Assembly: GCA_051880375.1 (NCBI GenBank)
Contig: JBJENV010000004.1
Span: 1 to 64,000, forward strand
Direction: 5' to 3'
Length of the DNA: 64,000 nt
Source of the DNA: SIG299 sp051880375
GTDB lineage: Bacteria > Bacillota > Clostridia > Lachnospirales > Lachnospiraceae
The notes beneath the pieces are model-generated. The model searched no databases and was not told where the DNA came from. It worked only from the letters and a program-made list of their open reading frames with translations. Below are positions 39,979-47,843 of the stretch, one piece after another; positions within the stretch are counted from its first letter, which is position 1, and each line of letters opens with the position of its first letter. The position numbers and the translations under genes are program-made.

Positions 39979-42864
39979 TTACTTCGACCGTGCCGCAAGC
40001 CATTCCCAGATAGTAACCTCTTTACCGCCTAAAGTAACCGCCGAACCGTCAAAATCTGTCTTGCAGTCATTATTTAATGTGTAAATCCAGGACCAATGTC
40101 CGTTATACTCATATGCACTTCCGGTTGCAGCTGCATAAGTACCGGTTGTATCTACTACGTTGTCATAATAAGTAAAGTGAACCTGATTGTTTCCCATTGC
40201 CTTCAGCCGCTGATAGGTTGCAACCGTATGCGTATCCGGGTCGACCGTAGGGTCTGCCTTTGCATGGGTAAACCAAATCGGAAGACCTGAAATCTGACTT
40301 AACATACCATCCGTAATCCACTCATCCATATATGCCTCACAAATCGGATATGCCGCTGCAAAATGGTCCGGATAAGTCAGAATCATATTCATCGTCATGA
40401 AACCGCCGTTTGAACAGCCGCCGATGAGGATTCTGTTCGTATCAATATCCTCATGAGTTTTTACATAGGAATCAATCAGTGCCATCAGACTCTCTGTATA
40501 CTTTGAGACAGCGTTTGTTGTATATTCTCCGGTACCGTCATCCATCCACATGGTCGGTGACTGTGGAACAAGGACATAAGCTCCGTTTCCGTCAAAGTAT
40601 TGCTGAATTTCTTCCTTTGCAAGTGCCGTTACCTTATTGCCGAGGAGGTCAATGTCGGTATCCGTACCGCCTTCACCGGCACCATGTAGCCAGATAATAA
40701 GTGCGTTCTTCACTTTATCCTTCGTAAGCTTCTCCGGCTCATATGCCGCATAGGAAAGTGTAATTCCTTCAAATTCTCCACGGTAGGAGCAGAACACCTC
40801 CGTATCCGGAGAAAGCTTCCGGTCAAATGTCACAAATCTGGCAGAGCTGTAAGCCTTTCCGTCCACAATCAGCTGTGTACCGGATGTTAACGAAATCGTA
40901 TACTTATATGGATTGGACCAGTTGTTGACACCCGCCATAAAATCATAGTAAAACGGTGTGGATTCTGAAATTGCAGGTCCTACCTCCAGCTCTAATGTAA
41001 GATACTCTGATTTTTTATCTACCGGGTTTCCTTCTGCGTCAGACAGATACATCGTTTTGACTGTTCTGTTTCCTTCGGTTGCTCCCATCCACCCCTGATA
41101 GGTGACTGTTACATCAAACTGTGCTTTTTCCAGATTATCCGGCTTCATCTTTCCTTCTAAGTGAAGAATCACTTTCGGTACTCCCGGTCCCCAGTCATAC
41201 CCTTCCACTACATAAGAATAGCTTCCGCCTGCCGTCCCGGATACTGCTGTTACTCTGTCATCCGCAGAACGGTAATACACTCCGAATATACCTCCAATCA
41301 CCACGGATGCAAGCACCAGCAAAAGAACATACTTTGCTTTCGGTCTGCTAAGCTCCGCCACTTTTTCATTTCTCATGGCGCGTACGCCTTCGCCATAGGT
41401 CATAGCTTCAATTTCTGCTCTTCTTGCTGCTTTAGCCGCTTTTCTCTCTATCGCAAAGCTTACTCTGGAAATTTCTTTTTCCTCGTTATCATCCAGTGTC
41501 TTATATTCCTTTTTCCATGCTGCCTTTTCTGCTTTTCTCTTTGTAATCAGTTCCTTTATCGCAAGCTTATCCTCTTCCGTCAGCTTCACTGCCTTATAAA
41601 TGAAGAACACTACAGCGCCAAGTAAAGCCAAAAGAAGAAACGTAACCGGAATTCCAATCATCGTATCTCTTATCACTGCCCCTGTTTCTTTTGGCATTTC
41701 TTCCTGCACAATTACTGTTGCCGGAACACCGGTCGTTGCATTGCCTTGTTCGTTCTGCTCCTGCGATGTGTTTCCGGTATTTGAACTGTTTCCTGCAGAA
41801 GTTCCCGTAGAATTTCCTGTGGAATTTCCTGTATCTTCCGTATGACCCGGATAAACAATCAGGCAGTCAACATTCGGAGTATAAGTAGGATCTACTATTT
41901 CAAGAACTACCGTATTCGTACCTTCCGCTAACTCTGCATTGATCTTAACTTCCTGCCAGTTTTCATAATTTCCGGCCGGAAGCAATACCGGTGCATACGA
42001 AAGCTTCGTTCCGTTCAAAGAGAAGGTAACATATGTTTCTTCCAGCGTCATATCTCCGTTTCCAAACGTTGCAAAATCAAATGCCGCGCTGGCAAGAACA
42101 AAGGACAGGGTTACTGCACCGCCATGCTCACTTTCTATCGTCCAGGTAATCTTATTGCCTGCAACGCCAAAGTACCCCAGACTTTTTCCACCGCTTGCAG
42201 ATTCCTTTACTTCCAGTATATCATAGCCGTCCATACTGCTCACTGCTTCAACCAGTGCATCTTCCGCTTCAAGATACAGTGTTTCCTCTACTCCCGGCTC
42301 TACGGAACTTCCTGCGCTGCCCGCAGAAGCCCCCTCTGTAATCTTTAAGCAGTCAATGTTCGGTACACTGGTTGCATCTACAACTTCAAGTACAATCGTA
42401 TTTGCACCGGCATTCAGCATAACATTTTCAAAGATTACATCCTGCCAGTTGTCATAGTTTGCTCCTGCCGGAAGGTTCACTCCCGAATAGGATAATTCCG
42501 TTCCGTTTACCGTAAATTTCACCATTCCATCCAGTGTCATATCACAGTTACTGAATGTTGCCATATCCATAGCGCCACTCGCAAGCACAAAGTCGAGTGT
42601 TGCTGCTCCGCCGTTTACACTGTTGTAGGTCCATGTAATCTTATTTCCTGCTACGCCGAAATACCCAATACTTTTTCCGCCGCTTGCAGATTCCTTTACT
42701 TCTACCACATCGGTAATCCCCATCCATTCCACCGAACTGGTGGCAGCAATATCCGCATCCTCCGCTTCAAGCACCGTCTCCTCTGCATATACAGTCTGAA
42801 CCGATGCCGGAATGCAGAATAGGAAGGTTAATAATAATGCCAACGCTTTTTTCAGTTTGTTCAT
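39979..42864 (-). CDS. membrane-hairpin protein with two CBM-like modules and a C-terminal esterase
   Basis: A 961-residue protein. After a signal peptide (cleavage near VYA) come two homologous beta-sandwich modules (~30-178 and ~196-340). Both carry VKESASGGKS-(I/L)-GYFGVAGNKITWT and resemble CBM6/35-type modules. A Ser/Thr/Asn linker (~341-395) leads to a membrane helix (~402-426), a charged cytoplasmic stretch (~427-511) and a second helix (~512-531). The outer C-terminal part is an alpha/beta-hydrolase with LHGAGEGG oxyanion loop, nucleophile S818 in GGCSNGG, D871 (HAKADPTVD) and H923 (NGHWSW). It resembles feruloyl or acetyl esterases. It is encoded between the permuted GH3 and GtrA. 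Confidence 0.85.
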   Translation of the reverse strand: MNKLKKALALLLTFLFCIPASVQTVYAEETVLEAEDADIAATSSVEWMGITDVVEVKESASGGKSIGYFGVAGNKITWTYNSVNGGAATLDFVLASGAMDMATFSNCDMTLDGMVKFTVNGTELSYSGVNLPAGANYDNWQDVIFENVMLNAGANTIVLEVVDATSVPNIDCLKITEGASAGSAGSSVEPGVEETLYLEAEDALVEAVSSMDGYDILEVKESASGGKSLGYFGVAGNKITWTIESEHGGAVTLSFVLASAAFDFATFGNGDMTLEETYVTFSLNGTKLSYAPVLLPAGNYENWQEVKINAELAEGTNTVVLEIVDPTYTPNVDCLIVYPGHTEDTGNSTGNSTGTSAGNSSNTGNTSQEQNEQGNATTGVPATVIVQEEMPKETGAVIRDTMIGIPVTFLLLALLGAVVFFIYKAVKLTEEDKLAIKELITKRKAEKAAWKKEYKTLDDNEEKEISRVSFAIERKAAKAARRAEIEAMTYGEGVRAMRNEKVAELSRPKAKYVLLLVLASVVIGGIFGVYYRSADDRVTAVSGTAGGSYSYVVEGYDWGPGVPKVILHLEGKMKPDNLEKAQFDVTVTYQGWMGATEGNRTVKTMYLSDAEGNPVDKKSEYLTLELEVGPAISESTPFYYDFMAGVNNWSNPYKYTISLTSGTQLIVDGKAYSSARFVTFDRKLSPDTEVFCSYRGEFEGITLSYAAYEPEKLTKDKVKNALIIWLHGAGEGGTDTDIDLLGNKVTALAKEEIQQYFDGNGAYVLVPQSPTMWMDDGTGEYTTNAVSKYTESLMALIDSYVKTHEDIDTNRILIGGCSNGGFMTMNMILTYPDHFAAAYPICEAYMDEWITDGMLSQISGLPIWFTHAKADPTVDPDTHTVATYQRLKAMGNNQVHFTYYDNVVDTTGTYAAATGSAYEYNGHWSWIYTLNNDCKTDFDGSAVTLGGKEVTIWEWLAARSK

Positions 42865-42909
42865 TGCGACCTCCTGCTACATAGCATTCTGTTGATTGAT
42901 TTCTATCTT

Positions 42910-45642
42910 TTATTGCTGCTTTCTTTCCTCAATAATCGCCAGAATATAATTTCTGTGCTTTCTTGTACGCCTTACCATAAATACTGTTAATCCCACGATG
43001 AAAACAGCTAAAACAGCATCGATGATATATAACAGTACTATCCAGGAATCCGAAGTTTCCTCCACTACGCAGCTTGCATCATATACATTACTGTTTGCTA
43101 CGGTATATAAAATGTTATGAGCCGCATTTCTTACGGCATTGCGGATTGTAATATCTTTATCCTCTACTACCTGACCGAATACAGGAACTCCTGCCAGCCA
43201 GATATCATTACCTGCTACCAAGCCTGCATACGGGTCCATATACGGATATGCCATGCTCATGTAGTAGTCACTGAGAACCATACCGTGAAAGCCCCATTCT
43301 TCTCTCAATACTTCTGTCAGCAAGGCATGACTTGCGCCTGCCCAAGTCGCTCCGATACGATTGAAGGAACTCATGATAGCGGTCGTTCCGCCTTCCTTTA
43401 CGGCAATCTCAAACGGCTGAAGATAGATTTCACGCATTGCCTGTTCATTGACCCAGGTATACAGACCGTTATCACAACGATGTGTTTCCGTTTCGTTGAC
43501 CGCAAAGTGCTTTACATAACAGTACAAACCGTACTTTGCCGCACCCGCGATTGTATTTGCCGCCATCTTACCGGAAAGCAGCGGATCTTCGGAGAAGTAT
43601 TCAAAGTTTCTTCCGCCGAATGCAGAACGATGAATATTGGTTCCCGGTGCATACCAGCCGGATACACCATAGTTCTTTGCCTCATTTCCAAGGGACTCAC
43701 CCCAGGTTTCCGCTAGCTTATTATTCCATGTGGAGGCGATAACGGTTTCACATGGATAAGCGATGCCACCGCCGCCACCGGTCGTAGTATTGGATTCATT
43801 GAATCCGTTCGGACCGTCAAGGTCAATGGTTGCAACCTTTCCGACAGAATCCAGCGCAATGGTGGAATATCCGCCGTATGCACTCAGTTCAGCCATTTCT
43901 TTAAATGTCAGCTGATTTAAAAAAGTATCCCACTGTGTGTCACTATAAGCAAGGCCTACCATATCCGCCAAGGTAAGTCCGGAGTTTACACCTGTTGTAA
44001 TGTCAGTCAGACTGTTATCCTGCTCATAAGTCGAGTTTTGGCTTGCCTTTACTGCCGCGCTTGCCGCTCTTGCAGGCTTCTCCTGCGGAAGCGTCATGTC
44101 CTCTCTTGTCATGTATTCTACAGGAACGCTTTCCCCAGAACCATCCGCATCAGCAAAGCGGTTTTCTGCTGCTGCATCGTCGCTTTTCCGTGCGCCGTCA
44201 TTATCTTCGTTATAAACGATTTTCTTATCAATGGTACAGGTTCTTGAATCAATTACATCATGAGAATTCTTCATCAGCTTAATCTCATAATCACCCGCAC
44301 TTAATACATAAGCACCTGCATTTATGTAGTCATATGCTGCCATATCCGCTACATGAAACTCCACGGTTACAGTTTCGGAAGCCCCCGGAGAAAGCAGCTC
44401 TGTCTTTTCATAGCCGATTAATTCGACATACGCTTTTTCGATTTTTTCTGCCGAATCATAAGGCGCAGTAAAATAAATCTGCACAACCTCTTTACCCGCT
44501 GTATTTCCGGTATTCTTTACCTCCACCTCTACTGTAACAGTGTCATCATTCACCTTAAAATTTTTGATGCTCTGTTCAAAGGAGGTGTAGCTTAATCCAT
44601 ACCCAAACGGATAAACAACTGCCAAATTGTAGTCAATATAACCCTCTACTGCTGCTGTTTCATAGTAACGGTAACCCATGTAGATACCCTCGCAGTAGTC
44701 AATATAATAGCTTCTTGACTGATCGGTGTATTCCTTTACACCCCACGAAGAAGAATTATAATAGGTTGGGTCCTTTGTCAAATCAGTTACATAAATATCC
44801 GTCAGACGTCCTGACGGATTTACGGCACCGGAAATCGCTTCTGCAACTCCTGTCATGCCAACCAGCCCCGGAAAACCAATCCAGAGAGCCGCATCAATCG
44901 TGTCATATTCTTCAATGAAGCTCAGTTCCATTGCGTTTGCAATATTCAAAAGGACAATGACATGTTCAAAATTTCCGGTTACCCAGTCCAGTAACTCCGT
45001 TTCATCTGCACTTAATTTCAGATAGTCCGTCGGTAAGTCATTTCCTTCACCGCCGACACGTCCGAATACCACAAGTGCAGTATCCGTAAACTCCTTCGCA
45101 CCGTTTAATACAGTGTCTCCGTAATCTGAAAGCGGTGTTTCATAAACGGTAAAATCGGTAGCTCCTACATTAAGTCCCGCCTGTCGTTCTTTCTTATAAT
45201 TTTTGTACACGCTCCCAAGTTCCTCATATAACTCAAACCCCTGAGCCTTTAAAGCATCATACAGAGTAATTGCCTCTGCCGTGCTGGCGCTTCCCGATCC
45301 GGTTCCTCCATAAATAGAACCGTAAGAATCCCATCCGAAGACTGCCAGTTTCTTTGTTTTTTCCGTTGATAAAGGCAATGTCTGATCTGTATTTTTCAGT
45401 AATACAATGCCTTCCTGCTCCAACTGCAAAGCGACATCCTTTGCATAGGCTCTTGCAGATTCCGCATCCTCGGATTCAAAGCTGGCTCCCGAACCCGAAA
45501 AATACATGGTGATAGTATCGTAGAATGCGTTCACAGCCACGTTAATAATTAACGTCAGCACAAGCAGCAGCGATACAATCGGTACTGTAATTGCGAGAAA
45601 CTTTCTGTTACTCATTTTCTTTTTTGTACTTTGCCTGCTCAT
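42910..45642 (-). CDS. membrane-anchored, circularly permuted GH3 beta-glycosidase
   Basis: A 910-residue protein with a membrane helix at each end (~14-40 and ~868-892). The order of GH3 domains is swapped. The (alpha/beta)6 sandwich comes first (~60-345, with GIVLLKNTDQTLPL and AVNPSGRLTD). The fibronectin-III-like domain follows (~355-475). After a linker (~475-550) comes the catalytic barrel (~555-850) with RNFEYFSEDPLLSGK, YVKHFAVNETE and nucleophile D792 (GMVLSDYY). The active domain should lie outside the cell. AAAGGGAGG precedes the ATG. Its promoter carries three LytTR-type repeats. Likely substrates are beta-glucosides or beta-xylosides, but specificity is not readable. Confidence 0.88.
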   Translation of the reverse strand: MSRQSTKKKMSNRKFLAITVPIVSLLLVLTLIINVAVNAFYDTITMYFSGSGASFESEDAESARAYAKDVALQLEQEGIVLLKNTDQTLPLSTEKTKKLAVFGWDSYGSIYGGTGSGSASTAEAITLYDALKAQGFELYEELGSVYKNYKKERQAGLNVGATDFTVYETPLSDYGDTVLNGAKEFTDTALVVFGRVGGEGNDLPTDYLKLSADETELLDWVTGNFEHVIVLLNIANAMELSFIEEYDTIDAALWIGFPGLVGMTGVAEAISGAVNPSGRLTDIYVTDLTKDPTYYNSSSWGVKEYTDQSRSYYIDYCEGIYMGYRYYETAAVEGYIDYNLAVVYPFGYGLSYTSFEQSIKNFKVNDDTVTVEVEVKNTGNTAGKEVVQIYFTAPYDSAEKIEKAYVELIGYEKTELLSPGASETVTVEFHVADMAAYDYINAGAYVLSAGDYEIKLMKNSHDVIDSRTCTIDKKIVYNEDNDGARKSDDAAAENRFADADGSGESVPVEYMTREDMTLPQEKPARAASAAVKASQNSTYEQDNSLTDITTGVNSGLTLADMVGLAYSDTQWDTFLNQLTFKEMAELSAYGGYSTIALDSVGKVATIDLDGPNGFNESNTTTGGGGGIAYPCETVIASTWNNKLAETWGESLGNEAKNYGVSGWYAPGTNIHRSAFGGRNFEYFSEDPLLSGKMAANTIAGAAKYGLYCYVKHFAVNETETHRCDNGLYTWVNEQAMREIYLQPFEIAVKEGGTTAIMSSFNRIGATWAGASHALLTEVLREEWGFHGMVLSDYYMSMAYPYMDPYAGLVAGNDIWLAGVPVFGQVVEDKDITIRNAVRNAAHNILYTVANSNVYDASCVVEETSDSWIVLLYIIDAVLAVFIVGLTVFMVRRTRKHRNYILAIIEERKQQ

Positions 45643-45680
45643 TTTTACCTCCCTTTATGTAAGCACACTTTGATGTTCTT

Positions 45681-45766
45681 ATCTTAACAGAAAAAATTTC
45701 TTTTGTTCATTTTCTGCATAAACGGTTTGTTTTCTGCACAAATGGTATCCGATTTGCACAATTCGT
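45681..45766 (-). promoter_or_regulatory. LytTR-type triple repeat and promoter of the permuted GH3 gene
   Basis: Three 12-bp direct repeats on the minus strand at 20-bp intervals: ACGAATTGTGCA (45766-45755), ACCATTTGTGCA (45746-45735) and ACCGTTTATGCA (45726-45715). The last matches the published LytTR 9-mer consensus in all positions. A -10-like TAAGAT (45686-45681) follows after 28 bp. The LytTR regulator gene is 1.4 kb upstream. Confidence 0.7.
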
Positions 45767-45798
45767 ACCGATTGATTTCTATTTCTCTTGTGATTATG

Positions 45799-45841
45799 TA
45801 CAAAAATCCTGATTACCCCCGAAGAGGAATCAGGATTTTTA
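45799..45841 (-). terminator. terminator overlapping the stop codon of the GHKL kinase gene
   Basis: The arms 45802-45815 and 45828-45840 (AAAAATCCTGATT with AATCAGGATTTTT) form a strong hairpin with a T-run on the minus strand. The upstream arm encodes the last residues of the kinase. It separates the GH3-regulator-kinase operon from the permuted GH3 promoter. Confidence 0.88.
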
Positions 45842-47123
45842 AATCAAACCATTGGTTTTCCGTATCAATATAAACCGCTCCGTCATACTTATTCACAGTA
45901 TACCGGATACTTTTAATTCCATATCCGTGAAACTGTTTATTCTTCTTCGTTGAAGCCGGATTTCCTTTCTCAAATTCGACTCCGCCCTCATAATAATTCT
46001 CAATTCGAATCATTAAGAAATTCTTCTGCTGCAGCACAGTGACATGAATCAGGCGTTTCTCCTTATTGCTGATCTTTAATACGGATTCTATTGCATTATC
46101 CAATGCATTTCCGAAAATACTACAGATATCCATTGTATCCATAAATTCCAACAGCTTTCCGTCCACAACGCTCGTCAGTGTAATTCCGTGCTTATTACAG
46201 TACAGGCTCTTGCTCGTAAGCACTGTGTCCAAAACACTGTTGCCGGTTTTGTTCTGCAACTCATACTGCTTAATTTCTTCTTCCATCTGATTTAAAAAAG
46301 CGTTGCGCTTTTCTGGATCCGATTCTCTTCGGAGTACTGCAATCTGATGTTTTAAATCGTGATACTTATAATTAATCAAATCAATGCTTTCCCTTGACAG
46401 TTTGTACTGCTGATACTGATTCTGAAGCACGTTCTGCACTGCCTCCAGCTCCATTCTGACTTTATTCTCACAGCACAGAACCAGATGTGCATAAAGCATT
46501 GCTACTCCGGCAATATCCACAAGCGTACGCATGTTGGCAATCTCTCTGTAGTACTCTCCGCTAAAAGGTGTGTCCGTCGTCACAAAACTCAAATTGCTGA
46601 AGCCGAATACCACAAGCCCGATAAACAAGGCTGTAAACCAGTCCTTACGACTGATATCAAGATGACCGTCCGCCGGAATATGGGAACGAATCAGGCTCCA
46701 GATAATAAGTTCTACCGGGGCGTATACTCCGAATAGAATCAGTCCCTGAATCCACGGGCTGACTGCGCTCATATCTGTAAAGAAGAAGCTTACAACCTGC
46801 CATTCCAAAGAAGCTACGCATTCCGCAATGACAAATGCCAGTGTTGCGTAATAAAAACAGTCCCACCAGGAAATTTCAGTACAACCGTAGAGATAACCTG
46901 CCATAATAAGAAATGCAACCAGCATGCAGGGAAGCCACAGCCATAATGGAGTGGTTGCCGTTGCTTCCAGAAAAACTACCAGCACCGTAAGTACTGCTGC
47001 AGAAAGAAGAATCATCTTCTTTTTTTCAAAACGCGCTTTTAGTGTCACAATAAAAATGAGACATGCAGACCATTCTGCAATCGCGGTATAGACTCTCGGA
47101 ATGTCAGGTATGGTATTTCCCAT
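45813..47123 (-). CDS. GHKL-type (AgrC-like) sensor histidine kinase
   Basis: A 436-residue membrane kinase. Residues ~1-220 contain about six hydrophobic segments. A coiled-coil (~225-260) leads to the phosphoacceptor region YKYHDLKHQIAVLRR. The GHKL ATPase domain follows, with N box IFGNALDNAIESV and G box HGYGIKSIRYTV. It overlaps the response regulator gene by 1 nt (TAATG). Quorum-type kinases have this form, but no signal peptide gene is nearby. The setting among glycosidases suggests a carbohydrate-related signal. Confidence 0.93.
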   Translation of the reverse strand: MGNTIPDIPRVYTAIAEWSACLIFIVTLKARFEKKKMILLSAAVLTVLVVFLEATATTPLWLWLPCMLVAFLIMAGYLYGCTEISWWDCFYYATLAFVIAECVASLEWQVVSFFFTDMSAVSPWIQGLILFGVYAPVELIIWSLIRSHIPADGHLDISRKDWFTALFIGLVVFGFSNLSFVTTDTPFSGEYYREIANMRTLVDIAGVAMLYAHLVLCCENKVRMELEAVQNVLQNQYQQYKLSRESIDLINYKYHDLKHQIAVLRRESDPEKRNAFLNQMEEEIKQYELQNKTGNSVLDTVLTSKSLYCNKHGITLTSVVDGKLLEFMDTMDICSIFGNALDNAIESVLKISNKEKRLIHVTVLQQKNFLMIRIENYYEGGVEFEKGNPASTKKNKQFHGYGIKSIRYTVNKYDGAVYIDTENQWFDLKILIPLRG

Positions 47124-47833
47124 TACTTCATCACCTCTCCCCAGTAACGTGTCAGCGCCTCCATAAACTCCCGCTTTCTGGCACGGCTCAGCATCAGCCG
47201 CTCTCCTTTTACCGACGCAACGCCGTCCTTCACTCCTTCAACGTGAGCAAGATTAATCAGGTAACCTTTATTTCCCCGATAAAAGTTCAGCGGTTCGAGT
47301 GTTTCTTCCAGCTCCCTCATTGTGCCGGATGCTTCATATACTCCCGCTGCCGTATGAAAATTTAGCGTATGCCCCTGACTTTCAATATAATAAATATTTG
47401 CCACATCAAGGCGGATTGTTCCACCCTTTACGCTGATGAAGATGTTTTTGTTCTCCCGCTTCTTCATACGGACAATCGCACGGTTCAGCCTCTGAGAAAA
47501 GGCAAAATAAGAAACCGGCTTCAACACATAATCCAGTGCATCTACCGCATAGCCACGGATTGCATACTGTGGCATATTGGTAATAAAAATAATCACCACT
47601 TCCGTATCTACCTTCCGGATTTCCTCCGCCGCAGACATTCCGTCCATAAATTTCATTTCTACATCCATCAAAATAATATCGTATTCCGCCTTATACTTAT
47701 GTACAATTTCATCGCCGTCCGAAAACAGGGAAATCTGAAAAGTCTCCCCGTTTTCCTTTTCGTATTTCTTTAAAAATTCCTGAAGCTGCAGCGCATATGT
47801 CTCTTCATCTTCAACGATAGCGATTCGTATCAT
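47123..47833 (-). CDS. LytTR response regulator
   Basis: A 236-residue regulator: receiver domain (~1-120) with phospho-acceptor in IILMDVEMKFMDG and acidic pocket in IVEDEE, then a LytTR DNA-binding domain (~135-235; IYYIESQGHTLNFHT, FYRGNKGYLINLAHVEGV). It is encoded 10 bp after the GH3 gene and 1 nt overlapping its kinase. LytTR-type direct repeats upstream of both GH3 genes, one of them the promoter of this very operon, make autoregulation and activation of the permuted GH3 operon likely. Confidence 0.94.
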   Translation of the reverse strand: MIRIAIVEDEETYALQLQEFLKKYEKENGETFQISLFSDGDEIVHKYKAEYDIILMDVEMKFMDGMSAAEEIRKVDTEVVIIFITNMPQYAIRGYAVDALDYVLKPVSYFAFSQRLNRAIVRMKKRENKNIFISVKGGTIRLDVANIYYIESQGHTLNFHTAAGVYEASGTMRELEETLEPLNFYRGNKGYLINLAHVEGVKDGVASVKGERLMLSRARKREFMEALTRYWGEVMK

Positions 47834-47843
47834 AGTGTCCCCT

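Noticed and set aside
39349..40032. 227-codon open frame on the + strand across GtrA
   Set aside because: Antisense to a clear four-helix GtrA protein; begins inside the preceding terminator region and has no ribosome site.
45715..45766. Three regular repeats as a possible short CRISPR remnant
   Set aside because: Repeats are only 12 bp with 8-bp gaps, match the LytTR consensus and sit at promoter distance; no cas genes are present.
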